NCBI RefSeq assembly: GCF_002198675.1
Contig: NZ_MWLL01000178.1
Span: 1 to 64,000 of the forward strand
Length of the DNA: 64,000 nt
Direction of reading: 5' to 3'
From: Kineosporia sp. R_H_3
GTDB taxonomy: Bacteria; Actinomycetota; Actinomycetes; Actinomycetales; Kineosporiaceae
Below are positions 31,358-40,389 of the stretch, one piece after another (position 1 is the first letter of the stretch; the number at the start of each line of letters is the position of its first letter). The notes beneath the pieces are model-generated. The model did no database searches. It was not told the DNA's origin and saw only the letters and a list, made by a program, of their open reading frames with translations. A program made the translations under genes and the position numbers.

Positions 31358-33493
31358 ATGCCGACCGCCGAGATCCGCCGCGACCGCTGGGGCATCCCGC
31401 ACGTCCTCGCGCAGGACGCCGACGCGCTCGCGTTCGGGCAGGGCGCCGTCACGGCGCAGGACCGGGCCTGGCAGCTCGAGGTCGCCCGCCGGCGCAGCGA
31501 GGGCACCCTGGCCGCGGCGATCGGGGCGGACGGCACCGACTGGGACGTCCTCGCGCGCCGGATCGGCATCGACGCCCTCGCCCGGCGTGCCTACGCCGGG
31601 CTCGCCCCGGCGACGCAGCGGTGGGTCGACGCCTACGTCGAGGGCGTCAACCACGCCCGCGGCGCCGGGCTGGCGACGGCCCCGGAGCTCGACGCGCTCG
31701 ACCTCGCCTTCGGGTCGTGGCAGCCCTGGACCCCGCTCGGCGTCCTCGCGGTGCAGCACGCGCTCTTCGGCGCCTACCCCTCCAAGCTGTGGCGCCGGCA
31801 CGTCGCGGCCACCCTCGGGGACGACGCCGTGGCGCTCCTCGGCCGCGAGACGCCGCAGACCTCCGGCAGCAACGCGTGGGCGGTCACCGGCGCACTGACG
31901 AGCACCGGCGGCGCGCTCGTCGCCGGCGACCCGCACCGCGTCATCGAGGCCCCGGGGGTGTACCAGCAGGTCCACCTCGTCTGCACCGCGGCCGACGACG
32001 CGTTCGACGTCGTCGGGCTGGCCTTCCCGGGGGTGCCCGGCGTCCAGCACTTCGGGCACACCGGCCCCGCGGCGTGGGCGCTGACGAACGCGATGGCCGA
32101 CGACCAGGACCTCTACGTCGAGCACCTGCGGCGTGACGGCGACCGGGTGCTCGTCCAGGACGCGGGCGCGTGGGTCGATGCACCGTCGCACCGGGAGCGG
32201 GTCGAGGTCCGGGACGGCACCGACGTCGAGGTCGAGGTCGTCGCGACCCCGCGCGGCCCGCTCGTCCTCGGCGGCCCCGACGAGGACGGCCCGGACGGCC
32301 CCGGGGTCGGCCTCGCGCTGCGGACGCCGACCCGCGTGCTCGGCGACCTCGGGCTCGAGGCGCTGCCGCTGCTGCTGCGGGCCCGGACCGCCGCGGACGT
32401 CGAGGCGGCCTGGTCGCACTGGGTCGAGCCGGTGAACAGCGTGCTCGTCGCGGACGCCGCGGGCCCGGTGCGCCGGATCGTCGCCGGCCGGGTCCCCGCC
32501 CGTGCGGCGGAGAACCGGACCGGTCCCGTGCCCGGGGACGACCCGGCGGCCGCCTGGACGGGCTGGGAGCCGCTGCCCGCCGTCGACGTCGCCGCCCTCG
32601 GCGGGTTCGTCTCGTGCGCGAACGACCGCCGCCCGGGCGACACCGAGCACCTCGGCTCGGACTTCGCACCGCCGCACCGCGCCCGCCGGATCACCGCGCT
32701 CCTCACCGGTCTGCTCGCCGGCGACGGCGACGGCGACGGCCGGGTCGGGCCGGACGACTGCGCCCGGATCCACGTCGACACCCGGCTCGGCTCCTTCGAC
32801 GTGCTGCGCGACCTGGTCTCGGCGACGGCACCGGCGTCCGACCCGGCGGCCGCGGTCCGCGAGCGCCTGCTCGCCTTCGACGGCCGGATGGACGCCGGCA
32901 GCGCGGACGCAGCGCTGCTCTCCGCCTGGCGCACCGCCCTCGTCCGCCGGCTGGCCGACGACCCGGCGCTCGCACCGCTGCACCGCCCGCACGGCCGGCC
33001 CGCGCTGTACGCCTCCTGGCTCGACGTCCCGACCAAGGTCGGGCTGGCCCTGGAGACCCTCGTGCTCCGCGGCGCCGACCTCGGCCTCGACGTCCCCGCC
33101 GCCTCGGCCGCCGCGCTCGACGACGCCGCGGCCGTCGGCGACCGGGTCTGGGGCGACGTCCACGTGCTCGTCCCGGTCCACGCGCTGCGGCCCGGGCACC
33201 CCGCGGCCCCGGTCGTTCCACCGGCGGCCGTCGCCGGCGACATCGACTGCGTGCTCGCGGCGTCGTCCGTGCCGGGCGTGAGCGAGGTGTGCTCGCGCGG
33301 CCCGGTCGCCCGGTACGTCTGGGACCTCGCGGACCGTTCGGCGAGCCGCTGGGTCGTGCCGCTGGGCGCGAGCGGCCGGTGGGACTCGCCGCACGCGCTC
33401 GACCAGCTGCCGGTCTACGCGGCGGGCGACCTCGTCACCGTCGTCGACGACCTCGGGCAGACCCGGGCCGAACGGGTCGTCACGACCGGCTGA
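31358..33493 (+). CDS. Penicillin acylase family N-terminal-nucleophile hydrolase
   Basis: This 711-aa protein resembles penicillin amidases and acyl-homoserine-lactone acylases. The autoprocessing site and catalytic Ser are in SGSNAWAVTG (Ser171), giving an alpha chain of about 170 residues and a large beta chain. An AGDPH motif follows, as in the family. There is no signal peptide or membrane segment, although most relatives are exported, so a cytoplasmic amide hydrolase is suggested. A GDGDGDGRVGPDD loop near 465 looks like a calcium site. Its 3' end overlaps the convergent oxidoreductase gene by 14 bases. The natural substrate is unknown. Confidence 0.88.
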   Translation: MPTAEIRRDRWGIPHVLAQDADALAFGQGAVTAQDRAWQLEVARRRSEGTLAAAIGADGTDWDVLARRIGIDALARRAYAGLAPATQRWVDAYVEGVNHARGAGLATAPELDALDLAFGSWQPWTPLGVLAVQHALFGAYPSKLWRRHVAATLGDDAVALLGRETPQTSGSNAWAVTGALTSTGGALVAGDPHRVIEAPGVYQQVHLVCTAADDAFDVVGLAFPGVPGVQHFGHTGPAAWALTNAMADDQDLYVEHLRRDGDRVLVQDAGAWVDAPSHRERVEVRDGTDVEVEVVATPRGPLVLGGPDEDGPDGPGVGLALRTPTRVLGDLGLEALPLLLRARTAADVEAAWSHWVEPVNSVLVADAAGPVRRIVAGRVPARAAENRTGPVPGDDPAAAWTGWEPLPAVDVAALGGFVSCANDRRPGDTEHLGSDFAPPHRARRITALLTGLLAGDGDGDGRVGPDDCARIHVDTRLGSFDVLRDLVSATAPASDPAAAVRERLLAFDGRMDAGSADAALLSAWRTALVRRLADDPALAPLHRPHGRPALYASWLDVPTKVGLALETLVLRGADLGLDVPAASAAALDDAAAVGDRVWGDVHVLVPVHALRPGHPAAPVVPPAAVAGDIDCVLAASSVPGVSEVCSRGPVARYVWDLADRSASRWVVPLGASGRWDSPHALDQLPVYAAGDLVTVVDDLGQTRAERVVTTG

Positions 33494-34514
33494 CGCGGAC
33501 GAGGAGCTTGCCGAAGTTCTTGCCGCGCAACAGGTCGACGAAGGCCGCGGGGGCGTTCTCGAGCCCGTCGACGACGTCCTCGCGGTACTGCAGGCGGCCG
33601 GACCGGACCCACTCGCCGGCCTCGGCGTAGAAGGCCTTGCGCTGGTCGGCGAACTCGCTCTGGATGAACCCGCGGATCGTCAGGCTCTTCGTGAGGACCG
33701 CGCGCATGGTGCCCGTGAGCCGGTCCGGCCCGGGGGCCTCGCCGGTCTCGTTGTAGTGGGCGACGAGCCCGCACACGGGGACCCGGGCGAACGGGTTGAG
33801 CAGCGGGAGGACGGCGTCCCAGACCGCGCCGCCGACGTTCTCGAAGTACACGTCGACGCCGTCGGGGCAGACCGCCGCGAGCCGCCCGGCGAGGTCCGGC
33901 GCCCGGTGGTCGACGCACGCGTCGAAGCCGAGGACGTCGCGGACGTACGCGCACTTGTCGGGCCCGCCGGCGATCCCGACCGCCCGCGCGCCCTTGATCC
34001 GCGCGATCTGCCCGACCGCCGAGCCGACTGCCCCGCTCGCGGCCGCGACGACGACGGTCTCCCCCGGCTGCGGGCGACCGATCGTCAGCAGCCCCGCCCA
34101 GGCCGTGAAGCCGGGCATCCCGAGGACCCCGAGCGCGGTGGTCGGCGGCGCGACGTCCGGGTCGAGCCGGCGCAGCCCGGTGCCGTCGCTGACGTCGTAC
34201 TCCTGCCACCCCGAGTACGACAGCACGAGGTCGCCCTCGGCGAAGCGCCCGTCCCGGGAGCGGACGACGCGGGCCACCGTGCCGCCCTCCATGACCTGGC
34301 CGACCTCGACGGGGGCCGCGTACGACTTCGCCGCGCTCATCCGGCCCCGCATGTACGGGTCGAGCGAGAGGTGCTCGACGGCGAGCAGCACCTGCCCGTC
34401 CCCCGGCTCGGGGACGGGCACCGTCTCCAGCCGGAGGTCCGTGGGCACCGGCTCCCCGACGGGGCGGGCGGCCAGGACGATGCGGCGGTTCACGAGGTCG
34501 GTCACGCGCCCCAT
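33480..34514 (-). CDS. NADP-dependent MDR oxidoreductase (prostaglandin reductase/CurA-like)
   Basis: This is a 344-aa zinc-free medium-chain reductase. EHLSLDPYMRGRMS at about 48-61 and GMPGFTAWAGLL at about 133-144 are the family substrate-site signatures. The NADP loop AASGAVGSAVGQIA lies at about 158-171, and VDVYFENVGG follows. Such enzymes reduce the double bond of alpha,beta-unsaturated carbonyls and detoxify aldehydes. The ATG at 34514 is taken; GTG 34505 is possible. It lies 37 bases after the OpuAC gene on the same strand and may be the last gene of the cvn operon. It overlaps the acylase gene by 14 bases. Confidence 0.9.
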   Translation of the reverse strand: MGRVTDLVNRRIVLAARPVGEPVPTDLRLETVPVPEPGDGQVLLAVEHLSLDPYMRGRMSAAKSYAAPVEVGQVMEGGTVARVVRSRDGRFAEGDLVLSYSGWQEYDVSDGTGLRRLDPDVAPPTTALGVLGMPGFTAWAGLLTIGRPQPGETVVVAAASGAVGSAVGQIARIKGARAVGIAGGPDKCAYVRDVLGFDACVDHRAPDLAGRLAAVCPDGVDVYFENVGGAVWDAVLPLLNPFARVPVCGLVAHYNETGEAPGPDRLTGTMRAVLTKSLTIRGFIQSEFADQRKAFYAEAGEWVRSGRLQYREDVVDGLENAPAAFVDLLRGKNFGKLLVRVSRS

Positions 34515-34551
34515 TCTCGCCGCGCCGCAGGCGGCCGACCGACCGAGCCGG

Positions 34552-35532
34552 TCACTGCGTCGCGGGCAGCCACTTCCTCCACACCTTGGGGTGCTCGTCG
34601 AGCCAGGCCTTGGCGGCCTCGTCCGGCGGCGTCCCCGCGTTGATCGCCCGGGCGACCTCGTTCTGGTCGGCGTCCGTCCACTGGAAGTTCTTGATGAGCT
34701 CGGCGGCCGGGCTGCCGGACTGGGCGAACGTGCGGTTCATGATCTTGTCGAGGTCGAAGGGCTGGTAGTCGCACGCGACCGTCTTCGGGTCGGCGTCGCA
34801 GCCGGGCGTGTACGGGGGCAGGGTGATGTGCGCGAGCGGGAGCTCGGAGAGCAGCCACTGCGGGGAGTAGAAGTAGCCCAGGAGCGGGGTCTTGTCCCGT
34901 TCGGCGGCCCGGAACGCCTTGATGAGCGCGTCCTCGCTGCCGGCGTACACGACGGTGAAGTCGAGCCCGAGGTTGCGCAGCAGCGGGCCGTCGTTCGTCA
35001 CGAACGTCGGGTCGCCGCCGAGGAACTGGCCCTTGCCCTTGGAGTCCTCGGTCTTGAACAGCGGCGCGTACTTCTTGAGGTTGCGCCAGTCGGTGATGTC
35101 CGGGTACGTCTTCACCATCCACGGCGGCACGTACCACCCGATGACGCCCTTGTTGCCGGTCAGCCCGCCCTCGACGATGACGCGCTCGTCGTCGATGTAC
35201 TTCTTCTTGAGCTCGTCGTGGCCCCAGTTCTCGACGATCGCGTCGGTGCTCCCGGCGGCGACCTGCTTCCACGACTCGTCCTCCGCGGCCTTGCGGATCT
35301 TCACCGTGCAGCCGAGCTCGTTGACCGCGAGGTACCGGATCACGGCGAGGTTCGCGTCGTACCCGAGCCAGGCGTTCGACGCGAGCGTCACGGTGCCGCA
35401 CGCGGTCGGGGTCACGCCCGGCGCGGGTGCGACCGCGGGGGCCTGCCCGCCGCACGCGCCGAGCGCGAGGGCGGCCGCGGCGACCGGGACGAGCCGGGCG
35501 GCCGCGCGGCGCAGCAGGGTGGGTCGTGGCAT
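34552..35532 (-). CDS. Glycine betaine/choline-type substrate-binding lipoprotein (OpuAC/ProX), orphan
   Basis: This is a 326-aa binding protein with an Arg-rich start, a hydrophobic core and the lipobox LGAC near residue 27. The OpuAC domain shows WLGYDANLAVIRYLA and IVENWGHDE. Aromatic residues such as WYVPPWMVK and YSPQWLLSE could form the box that binds quaternary amines. No permease or ATPase gene adjoins it. It lies 50 bases downstream of cvnD on the same strand. It may feed a distant transporter or serve as an external sensor for the Cvn complex; the latter is an inference from position. Confidence 0.88.
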   Translation of the reverse strand: MPRPTLLRRAAARLVPVAAAALALGACGGQAPAVAPAPGVTPTACGTVTLASNAWLGYDANLAVIRYLAVNELGCTVKIRKAAEDESWKQVAAGSTDAIVENWGHDELKKKYIDDERVIVEGGLTGNKGVIGWYVPPWMVKTYPDITDWRNLKKYAPLFKTEDSKGKGQFLGGDPTFVTNDGPLLRNLGLDFTVVYAGSEDALIKAFRAAERDKTPLLGYFYSPQWLLSELPLAHITLPPYTPGCDADPKTVACDYQPFDLDKIMNRTFAQSGSPAAELIKNFQWTDADQNEVARAINAGTPPDEAAKAWLDEHPKVWRKWLPATQ

Positions 35533-35582
35533 GGCGGGTTTCCCTCTCCTGGGGCTGGTGCGGGCGTCCACGGCCGGCCGGG

Positions 35583-36152
35583 TCACAACCGGGCCATGGG
35601 TTCGGCGGCCTCGGCGAGCCGGCGCGTGATGAGCTCCTCGACGAGCGAGATGAGGACGGACTTCACCGACTCCCGGCTGCGCGCGTCGCAGCGCACCATC
35701 GGGATGTCGGGGGGCAGCTGGAGCGCCTCGCGGACCTCGTCGAGCCCGAACGCGGACTCGTCGGGAAACTGGTTGACGGCGACGATGAACGGCAGCCCGC
35801 GCTCCTCGAAGAAGTCGATCGAGGTGAAGCAGTCCTCGATCCGGCGGGTGTCGACGAGGACGACGGCACCGAGCGCGCCGTGGACGAGGTCGTCCCAGAG
35901 GAACGTGTACCGGGTCTGCCCCGGCGTGCCGAAGAGGTACAGCCGCAGCCCCTCGTCGAGGCTGATCCGGCCGAAGTCGAGGGCGACGGTCGTCGTGTGC
36001 TTGTTCGGGGTGCCGTCGAGGCGGTCGACCCCGGACGAGGCCTCGGTCATGTCGGCCTCGGTGAGCAGCGGCTCGACCTCGGAGACGGCCGCCACGAACG
36101 TGGTCTTCCCGACGCCGAAGCCACCGCTCACGACGATCTTCACCGACACCAT
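35583..36152 (-). CDS. cvnD: CvnD-type small GTPase of a conservon
   Basis: This is a 189-aa Ras-like/MglA-related GTPase. The P-loop GGFGVGKTT lies at 8-16, GTPGQ forms the switch II start, and NQFP takes the place of the NKxD base-recognition motif. It is the fourth gene of the cvnA-B-C-D set and starts 13 bases after cvnC. In Streptomyces such sets form membrane complexes likened to eukaryotic G-protein signalling and affect development or metabolism. ATG 36152 is chosen because the P-loop then begins at the usual place; the frame extends 12 codons further upstream. Confidence 0.92.
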   Translation of the reverse strand: MVSVKIVVSGGFGVGKTTFVAAVSEVEPLLTEADMTEASSGVDRLDGTPNKHTTTVALDFGRISLDEGLRLYLFGTPGQTRYTFLWDDLVHGALGAVVLVDTRRIEDCFTSIDFFEERGLPFIVAVNQFPDESAFGLDEVREALQLPPDIPMVRCDARSRESVKSVLISLVEELITRRLAEAAEPMARL

Positions 36153-36165
36153 CGGTGCCGAGTGG

Positions 36166-36594
36166 TCAGAGGGCGCGGACACGATCACGGATCCTTTCGA
36201 GCAGTCCCAACGAGATCTCCTCCACCTGGACCACGGACACCGTGCCGCTGTCGACGAGGTCGCCGACGAGCACCCGGACGACGCCGATCGGCTGGGCGAG
36301 CGCGACGGCGAGCTCGGCGAGCGAGGTGGGCCGGATCGTCAGCTCGACGATCCGCCGGGCCTCGAAGCGCAGCGTCCCGAGCGGGACACCCGGCACCGAG
36401 CGGACGAGGGACTCGATGCGCAGGTCCTCGCGGCTCGTCCGGGTCCGGCCGCCGGTGAGGAGGAACGGGCGGATGAGCAGGTCGTCGACGGCCCCGTCCG
36501 GCTCACCGTCGTCGGCGCCGTCCGGCACGGGCGCCGGCGACGTCGAGAGGTGACGTCCCGGGCCCGTCCCGGGCTGCTGCTCCGGCGGGCTCAC
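36166..36594 (-). CDS. cvnC: CvnC-type DUF742 protein
   Basis: This is a 142-aa protein. After a disordered Pro/Gly-rich start, the DUF742 domain (about 40-140) shows IRPFLLTGGRTR and LTIRPTSLAELAVALAQPIGVVRVLVGDL, a winged-helix-like fold. The GTG start overlaps the cvnB stop by 4 bases. It is a standard conservon component. Its biochemical role is poorly known; it probably bridges the sensor, the roadblock protein and the GTPase. Confidence 0.92.
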   Translation of the reverse strand: MSPPEQQPGTGPGRHLSTSPAPVPDGADDGEPDGAVDDLLIRPFLLTGGRTRTSREDLRIESLVRSVPGVPLGTLRFEARRIVELTIRPTSLAELAVALAQPIGVVRVLVGDLVDSGTVSVVQVEEISLGLLERIRDRVRAL

Positions 36595-37013
36595 GGGCGC
36601 AGCTGCCGCCGTGACGCCGCGATGAGCTCAGGCGTCAGCAGCGGCCCGAACCGCTTGGCGAGGGAGCCGATCTCGTAGCCGATGAGGCCGACGTCGCAGG
36701 CCCCCTCGGCGACGACACCGAGGCAGCTGCCGTCGGCGATGACCGACACGAGGAGGAACCCGCGTGTCATCTCGATCATGATGAGCTCGAGCCCGAGGAA
36801 GTCGTAGCGGCGCGACGCGCTGCGCCCCAGGCTCGCCAGGCTCGAGACGATGACCGCGAGGTGGTCCGCGTCGTTGCGCTCCAGCCCGTCGGAGGCCGCG
36901 ATGAGCAGGCCGTCCGAGGAGACGGCGACGGCCTCCCGGACCCCGGCGGTCTCCCGCACGAAGTTCCCGAGCAGCCACCCGAACTGCTGGTCGGCGTGGG
37001 CACCGATGGTCAT
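36591..37013 (-). CDS. cvnB: CvnB-type roadblock/LC7 protein
   Basis: This is a 140-aa roadblock/LC7 fold protein, with GVREAVAVSSDGLLIAASDGL in the central sheet and FLLVSVIADGSCLGVVA near the middle. It dimerises and usually acts as regulator of the paired GTPase, as MglB does for MglA. The ATG overlaps the cvnA stop by 4 bases, and its stop overlaps cvnC. Confidence 0.94.
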   Translation of the reverse strand: MTIGAHADQQFGWLLGNFVRETAGVREAVAVSSDGLLIAASDGLERNDADHLAVIVSSLASLGRSASRRYDFLGLELIMIEMTRGFLLVSVIADGSCLGVVAEGACDVGLIGYEIGSLAKRFGPLLTPELIAASRRQLRP

Positions 37014-39976
37014 GACCTCTCCTCCGTCTGGGTACCGGTCACCCGCTGGTGCTTGGGGACGACCGGCACGGCGTCGCCGCCCTCCGGGGCGTCCGGCGTC
37101 GTGTCCTCGAACCCGCGCTGCATGCCGGACCTCAGTGCCGAGAACCGGTTGCCGAGCCGGCCGGGGGCCGACTCCTCCACGGGCACCTGCAGGACGGGCG
37201 GCCCGGCGGGCGGCGGCCAGGCAGCGCCCGGGCCGCCGCCCGGGCCGGAACGGCCCGGCACCCGGTCGGCCGGTGCCCGCCCCGAGCGGGCGGTGGTGCG
37301 GGTGCTCCCCGGGACGCGGACCCGCAGCCCGTTGCGGGTGCGCAGGTCCGGGGTCCCCGGCGGGACGGCGACGCCGGGGACCCCGGGAACCCCGGGGACG
37401 GCGTCCTGCCGGACCGGCCGGTCGCCGTCCGCGACGGGCGGTGCCCACGGCCGGTCCTGGGTCGCCGGCCGGTCCTGGGTCGCGGCCGCGGGTGCGGGTG
37501 CGGGCCGGTCCGCCGGTACCGGCTGGGCGACCTGGGCGGCAGGAGGCGCGGGCGGCGGCGGGTACGTCATCCCGGTCGGGGTGGCGGGCGCCGCCGGAGC
37601 GGGGACGTTGAAGATGCTGCCGGGCGGGCGGACGGGGATCGGACCGGTCCCGGCGGCGGCGCGGCCGACCGGCTGCGCCGCGGGGTCCGCGATGGGGCCG
37701 GTCCCGGGTGCCGGTGCGTGGACCGCCGCTCCGTCGCGGATGTCGACGACGACGCGGTCGTCGGTGCGGCGGTCCTCGGCGTAGCGGTCGTCGGTGTAGC
37801 GGTCCCCGGCGGGCGGGGTGGCGTGCGCCCCGGACGCCGCGGGCACCTGACGGGCCGCGGCGGCGGCCTCCTCGTGCCGTTCCCGGACCGCCGTGAGGTC
37901 CACGGGGCCGGTGACCGTGGCGGTCACGGTGACCGGCACGCTGCGCGGCGCCTCGTGGGCGCCCCGGGCGTGGTCGGTCGCGCTGACGACGTGCCCGGAC
38001 TCGATCTGGCCCGGCCGCACGAGCAGCGTGTCCGGGATGTGGATCCGGGCCGTCACGCCGGTGACCGGCGACGGCAGGAGCTCGACCCGGACGCCGGCCT
38101 GCTCGGCGAGACGGCCGACGACGTAGTGCCCGAGGAACCGCGACGGGGTCACCATGAAGTCGCCCTCGCCGCGCAGGCGGCCGTTGGCGTCCTCGATGTC
38201 CTCGGGGGTCATGCCGATGCCCTGGTCGACGACGGCGATGAGGTAGTCGTCACCGAGCTGGCGACCGACGACCTCGACCTCGCAGTCCGGCGGGGAGAAG
38301 CGCAGGCCGTTCTCGATGAGCTCGGAGAGCAGGTGCGAGAGCGAACCGATGACGGCTCCGGAGACGAGGGTCTCGTCGACGCGGCGCAGCGCGACCCGGC
38401 GGTAGTCCTCGACCTCGGAGACGGCGGCCCGCATGACGTCCGCGATCGGCGCGGGCGTCGTCCACTGGCCGGGGCTCTGCGCACCGGTGAGCACGAGCAG
38501 GCTCGACGCGTTGCGTCGCATCCGGGTCGCGAGGTGGTCGAGCTCGAAGAGGTTCGCCAGACCCGTCGGGTCCATCTCCTCCTTCTCGAGGTTGGAGATG
38601 AACCGCAGCTGCTTGCGCACGAGGTTCTGGTTGCGGCGGCCGAGGTTGGTCAGCGCCTCGAGCGTCGCGCGCCGCTGCAGGGCCTGCTCGACGGCCAGCC
38701 GGTAGGCGGCCTCCTGGAGGTGGTTCAGGGCGGAGACGACGGAGCGGATCTCGGCGCTCGCCCGGCGCGGGGCGGCGACCGGTGCCGGCCTCGGCGGTGC
38801 GGGCTCGGCGCCGCCGCCGGACGGGTCGAACGCGCGCAGCCGCAGCATCGCGGCCGGGAGCCGCTCGTCGGCGACCGTCTCGGCCTCGGCGGCCAGGTCG
38901 GCGAGCGGGCGGCTCACCGACAGCGAGGCGAGGACGGCGAGGTAGATCGAGCCGCCGACGCAGAGGAGGACGACGACGAGCAGGCCGCCGAGCCGCAGCG
39001 TGGCCTCCCGCTGGAGCTCGAACGCCCGCAGCCGGATCGTCGACCCCACGTGCTCGCGGAGCGTGCCCATGTCGTCGAGGACGGTCGTGTGCGCCGACCA
39101 CCAGGACTGCGGGTTCACGACGACGGGCCGGCCGTCGGCAGCGAGGACCGCGACGTCCTCGAAGTAGTCGACGACGCGACCCGCACCGGTGTCGAGGAGG
39201 TAGCGCGCGGACGCCGTCTCCCGGGTGCCGGCGACCGCGAAGTACCGCTTCCACGCGTTCGCCTTCGAGGCACGCATCTCGGCGAAGGTGACGAACTCGC
39301 CGCGGCGGAAGCCACCGGCGGAGAAGACGCCGGACAGGAAGGCCCGTTCCTGGGCGGTGGCCTCGGACGCGTCCTGGAGCGCGGTCAGCACCGCGACGCC
39401 GGCGGCCAGCTCGGTGTCGCCGACGTCGGACAGCCCCAGGTCGAGCTGGGTCAGGCCCGCGATGCGGTCGGTGTAGAACGTGAAGGTCGCCTGCCGCGCG
39501 GCCGCTCCCGAGTCGGTCGCGGAGCGGACGGGCCCGAGGCCGTCGAGCGAGCGGAGCGCACCGCGGACCCGTGCCTCGACGTCACCGGAGCCGGCGACGA
39601 GCGCCGCGAGCTCGCGGCGCTGGGTGTCGACCGCCGCCCGGACGCGGGTGAGCTCGTTCGTGAAGCTCTCGTTGCCGCCGAGCACGAGGGAGGCGACACC
39701 ACGCTCGTCCTGGAGCACGCCGACGAGCGACTGGACGCCGAGGGCGATGCCGACGGCGCGCGACGTCGTCTGCGACTCGCGGTAGTCCCGGACGGGCTGC
39801 GCGGCGACGAGCGCGAGGAGGAGGACGACCGCGGCGAGCGGCAGCGCGAGGATCCGGGCCATCCGCCCCCGCATCGTCCGGGCCCGACGTCGGGGTCGTT
39901 CACGGCCGGCCCCGTCGGGCGGGTCGGCACGCTCCTCGACGTCGATCGCGATCGTGCTCGCGGTTCGCTGACCCAC
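37010..39976 (-). CDS. cvnA: CvnA-type nitrate-sensor-like histidine kinase
   Basis: This is a 988-aa sensor. A first membrane helix lies near 41-60, followed by a large external NIT domain (about 65-330, starting VQSLVGVLQDERG), a second helix near 340-360, a HAMP-like stretch, a helical region with NQNLVRKQLRFISNLE, the box FELDHLATRMRRNA and an ATPase domain (ENGLRFSPP, VVDQGIGM). After about 690, roughly 300 residues are Pro/Ala/Arg-rich and probably disordered, forming a docking tail. The GTG at 39976 follows GGGAG. It heads the cvn operon and is likely the membrane anchor of the signalling complex. Confidence 0.93.
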   Translation of the reverse strand: MGQRTASTIAIDVEERADPPDGAGRERPRRRARTMRGRMARILALPLAAVVLLLALVAAQPVRDYRESQTTSRAVGIALGVQSLVGVLQDERGVASLVLGGNESFTNELTRVRAAVDTQRRELAALVAGSGDVEARVRGALRSLDGLGPVRSATDSGAAARQATFTFYTDRIAGLTQLDLGLSDVGDTELAAGVAVLTALQDASEATAQERAFLSGVFSAGGFRRGEFVTFAEMRASKANAWKRYFAVAGTRETASARYLLDTGAGRVVDYFEDVAVLAADGRPVVVNPQSWWSAHTTVLDDMGTLREHVGSTIRLRAFELQREATLRLGGLLVVVLLCVGGSIYLAVLASLSVSRPLADLAAEAETVADERLPAAMLRLRAFDPSGGGAEPAPPRPAPVAAPRRASAEIRSVVSALNHLQEAAYRLAVEQALQRRATLEALTNLGRRNQNLVRKQLRFISNLEKEEMDPTGLANLFELDHLATRMRRNASSLLVLTGAQSPGQWTTPAPIADVMRAAVSEVEDYRRVALRRVDETLVSGAVIGSLSHLLSELIENGLRFSPPDCEVEVVGRQLGDDYLIAVVDQGIGMTPEDIEDANGRLRGEGDFMVTPSRFLGHYVVGRLAEQAGVRVELLPSPVTGVTARIHIPDTLLVRPGQIESGHVVSATDHARGAHEAPRSVPVTVTATVTGPVDLTAVRERHEEAAAAARQVPAASGAHATPPAGDRYTDDRYAEDRRTDDRVVVDIRDGAAVHAPAPGTGPIADPAAQPVGRAAAGTGPIPVRPPGSIFNVPAPAAPATPTGMTYPPPPAPPAAQVAQPVPADRPAPAPAAATQDRPATQDRPWAPPVADGDRPVRQDAVPGVPGVPGVAVPPGTPDLRTRNGLRVRVPGSTRTTARSGRAPADRVPGRSGPGGGPGAAWPPPAGPPVLQVPVEESAPGRLGNRFSALRSGMQRGFEDTTPDAPEGGDAVPVVPKHQRVTGTQTEERS

Positions 39977-40345
39977 CGCGGGGTCTCCCTTCGGCCGTCG
40001 GTCCTGGACACGACGACCGGTCGGCCGACGCGCGGACGCATCCCGACCGCGGAGGGTTCAGCACTCTCCACGGCCACGTTCGTGCGGGTCGCGCCTGGCC
40101 AGGTCGCTCCGGTCCGGGGTTCTGGGGACCGTCCACTCGTGTAGCGTCCGACACTCGCCGTACGCCCACGTCCCGCTACAGCGCGTTATGTTGGCACGGG
40201 ACAGAGCGGTATAGGTACGGATTTACAAGATCAAAATGCCTTCTTGTCAAAAAGATGTGCCATGTTACGTCACGGGTGCTGTCACATGCACGGTGCGTGA
40301 CCGAATCCCTCTCGATGACACTCTGTGTCGCGGAAGCCGGGCCCC
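39977..40345. other. Long non-coding stretch upstream of cvnA
   Basis: No gene is supported here. The part around 40180-40320 is clearly AT-richer than the rest of the window and holds the minus-strand promoter at 40222-40250. It also holds several TGAC/GTCA half-sites (40265-40310) and a 7-bp inverted repeat (TGTAGCG at 40140-40146, CGCTACA at 40174-40180). If the promoter is right, cvnA has a leader of about 240 bases whose function is unknown. Confidence 0.5.
40222..40250 (-). promoter_or_regulatory. Consensus sigma-70 promoter for the cvn operon
   Basis: On the minus strand TTGACA (40250-40245) and TGTAAA (40227-40222) stand 17 bases apart, with a perfect -35 and a fair -10. It is in AT-rich DNA and points toward cvnA. 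Confidence 0.65.
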
Positions 40346-40379
40346 GAGGACGGCGCCCGCCCGGGCGGACGCCGTCCTC
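40346..40379 (-). terminator. 34-base hairpin terminator after the 50-aa gene
   Basis: GAGGACGGCG (40346-40355) pairs with CGCCGTCCTC (40370-40379), and the centre CCGCCC/GGGCGG (40357-40368) pairs as well, so nearly all 34 bases are double-stranded. It begins 10 bases after the stop of the small gene and insulates it from the cvn promoter. Confidence 0.75.
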
Positions 40380-40389
40380 ACCGCCTGCG

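Noticed and set aside
30413-33394. 993-aa minus-strand frame opposite the acylase
   Set aside because: Antisense shadow with no recognisable motif; the plus strand holds a clear Ntn-hydrolase.
37049-40144. 1031-aa plus-strand frame opposite cvnA
   Set aside because: Antisense to a well-supported sensor gene, repetitive Arg/Gly/Val composition, and it runs into the promoter region.
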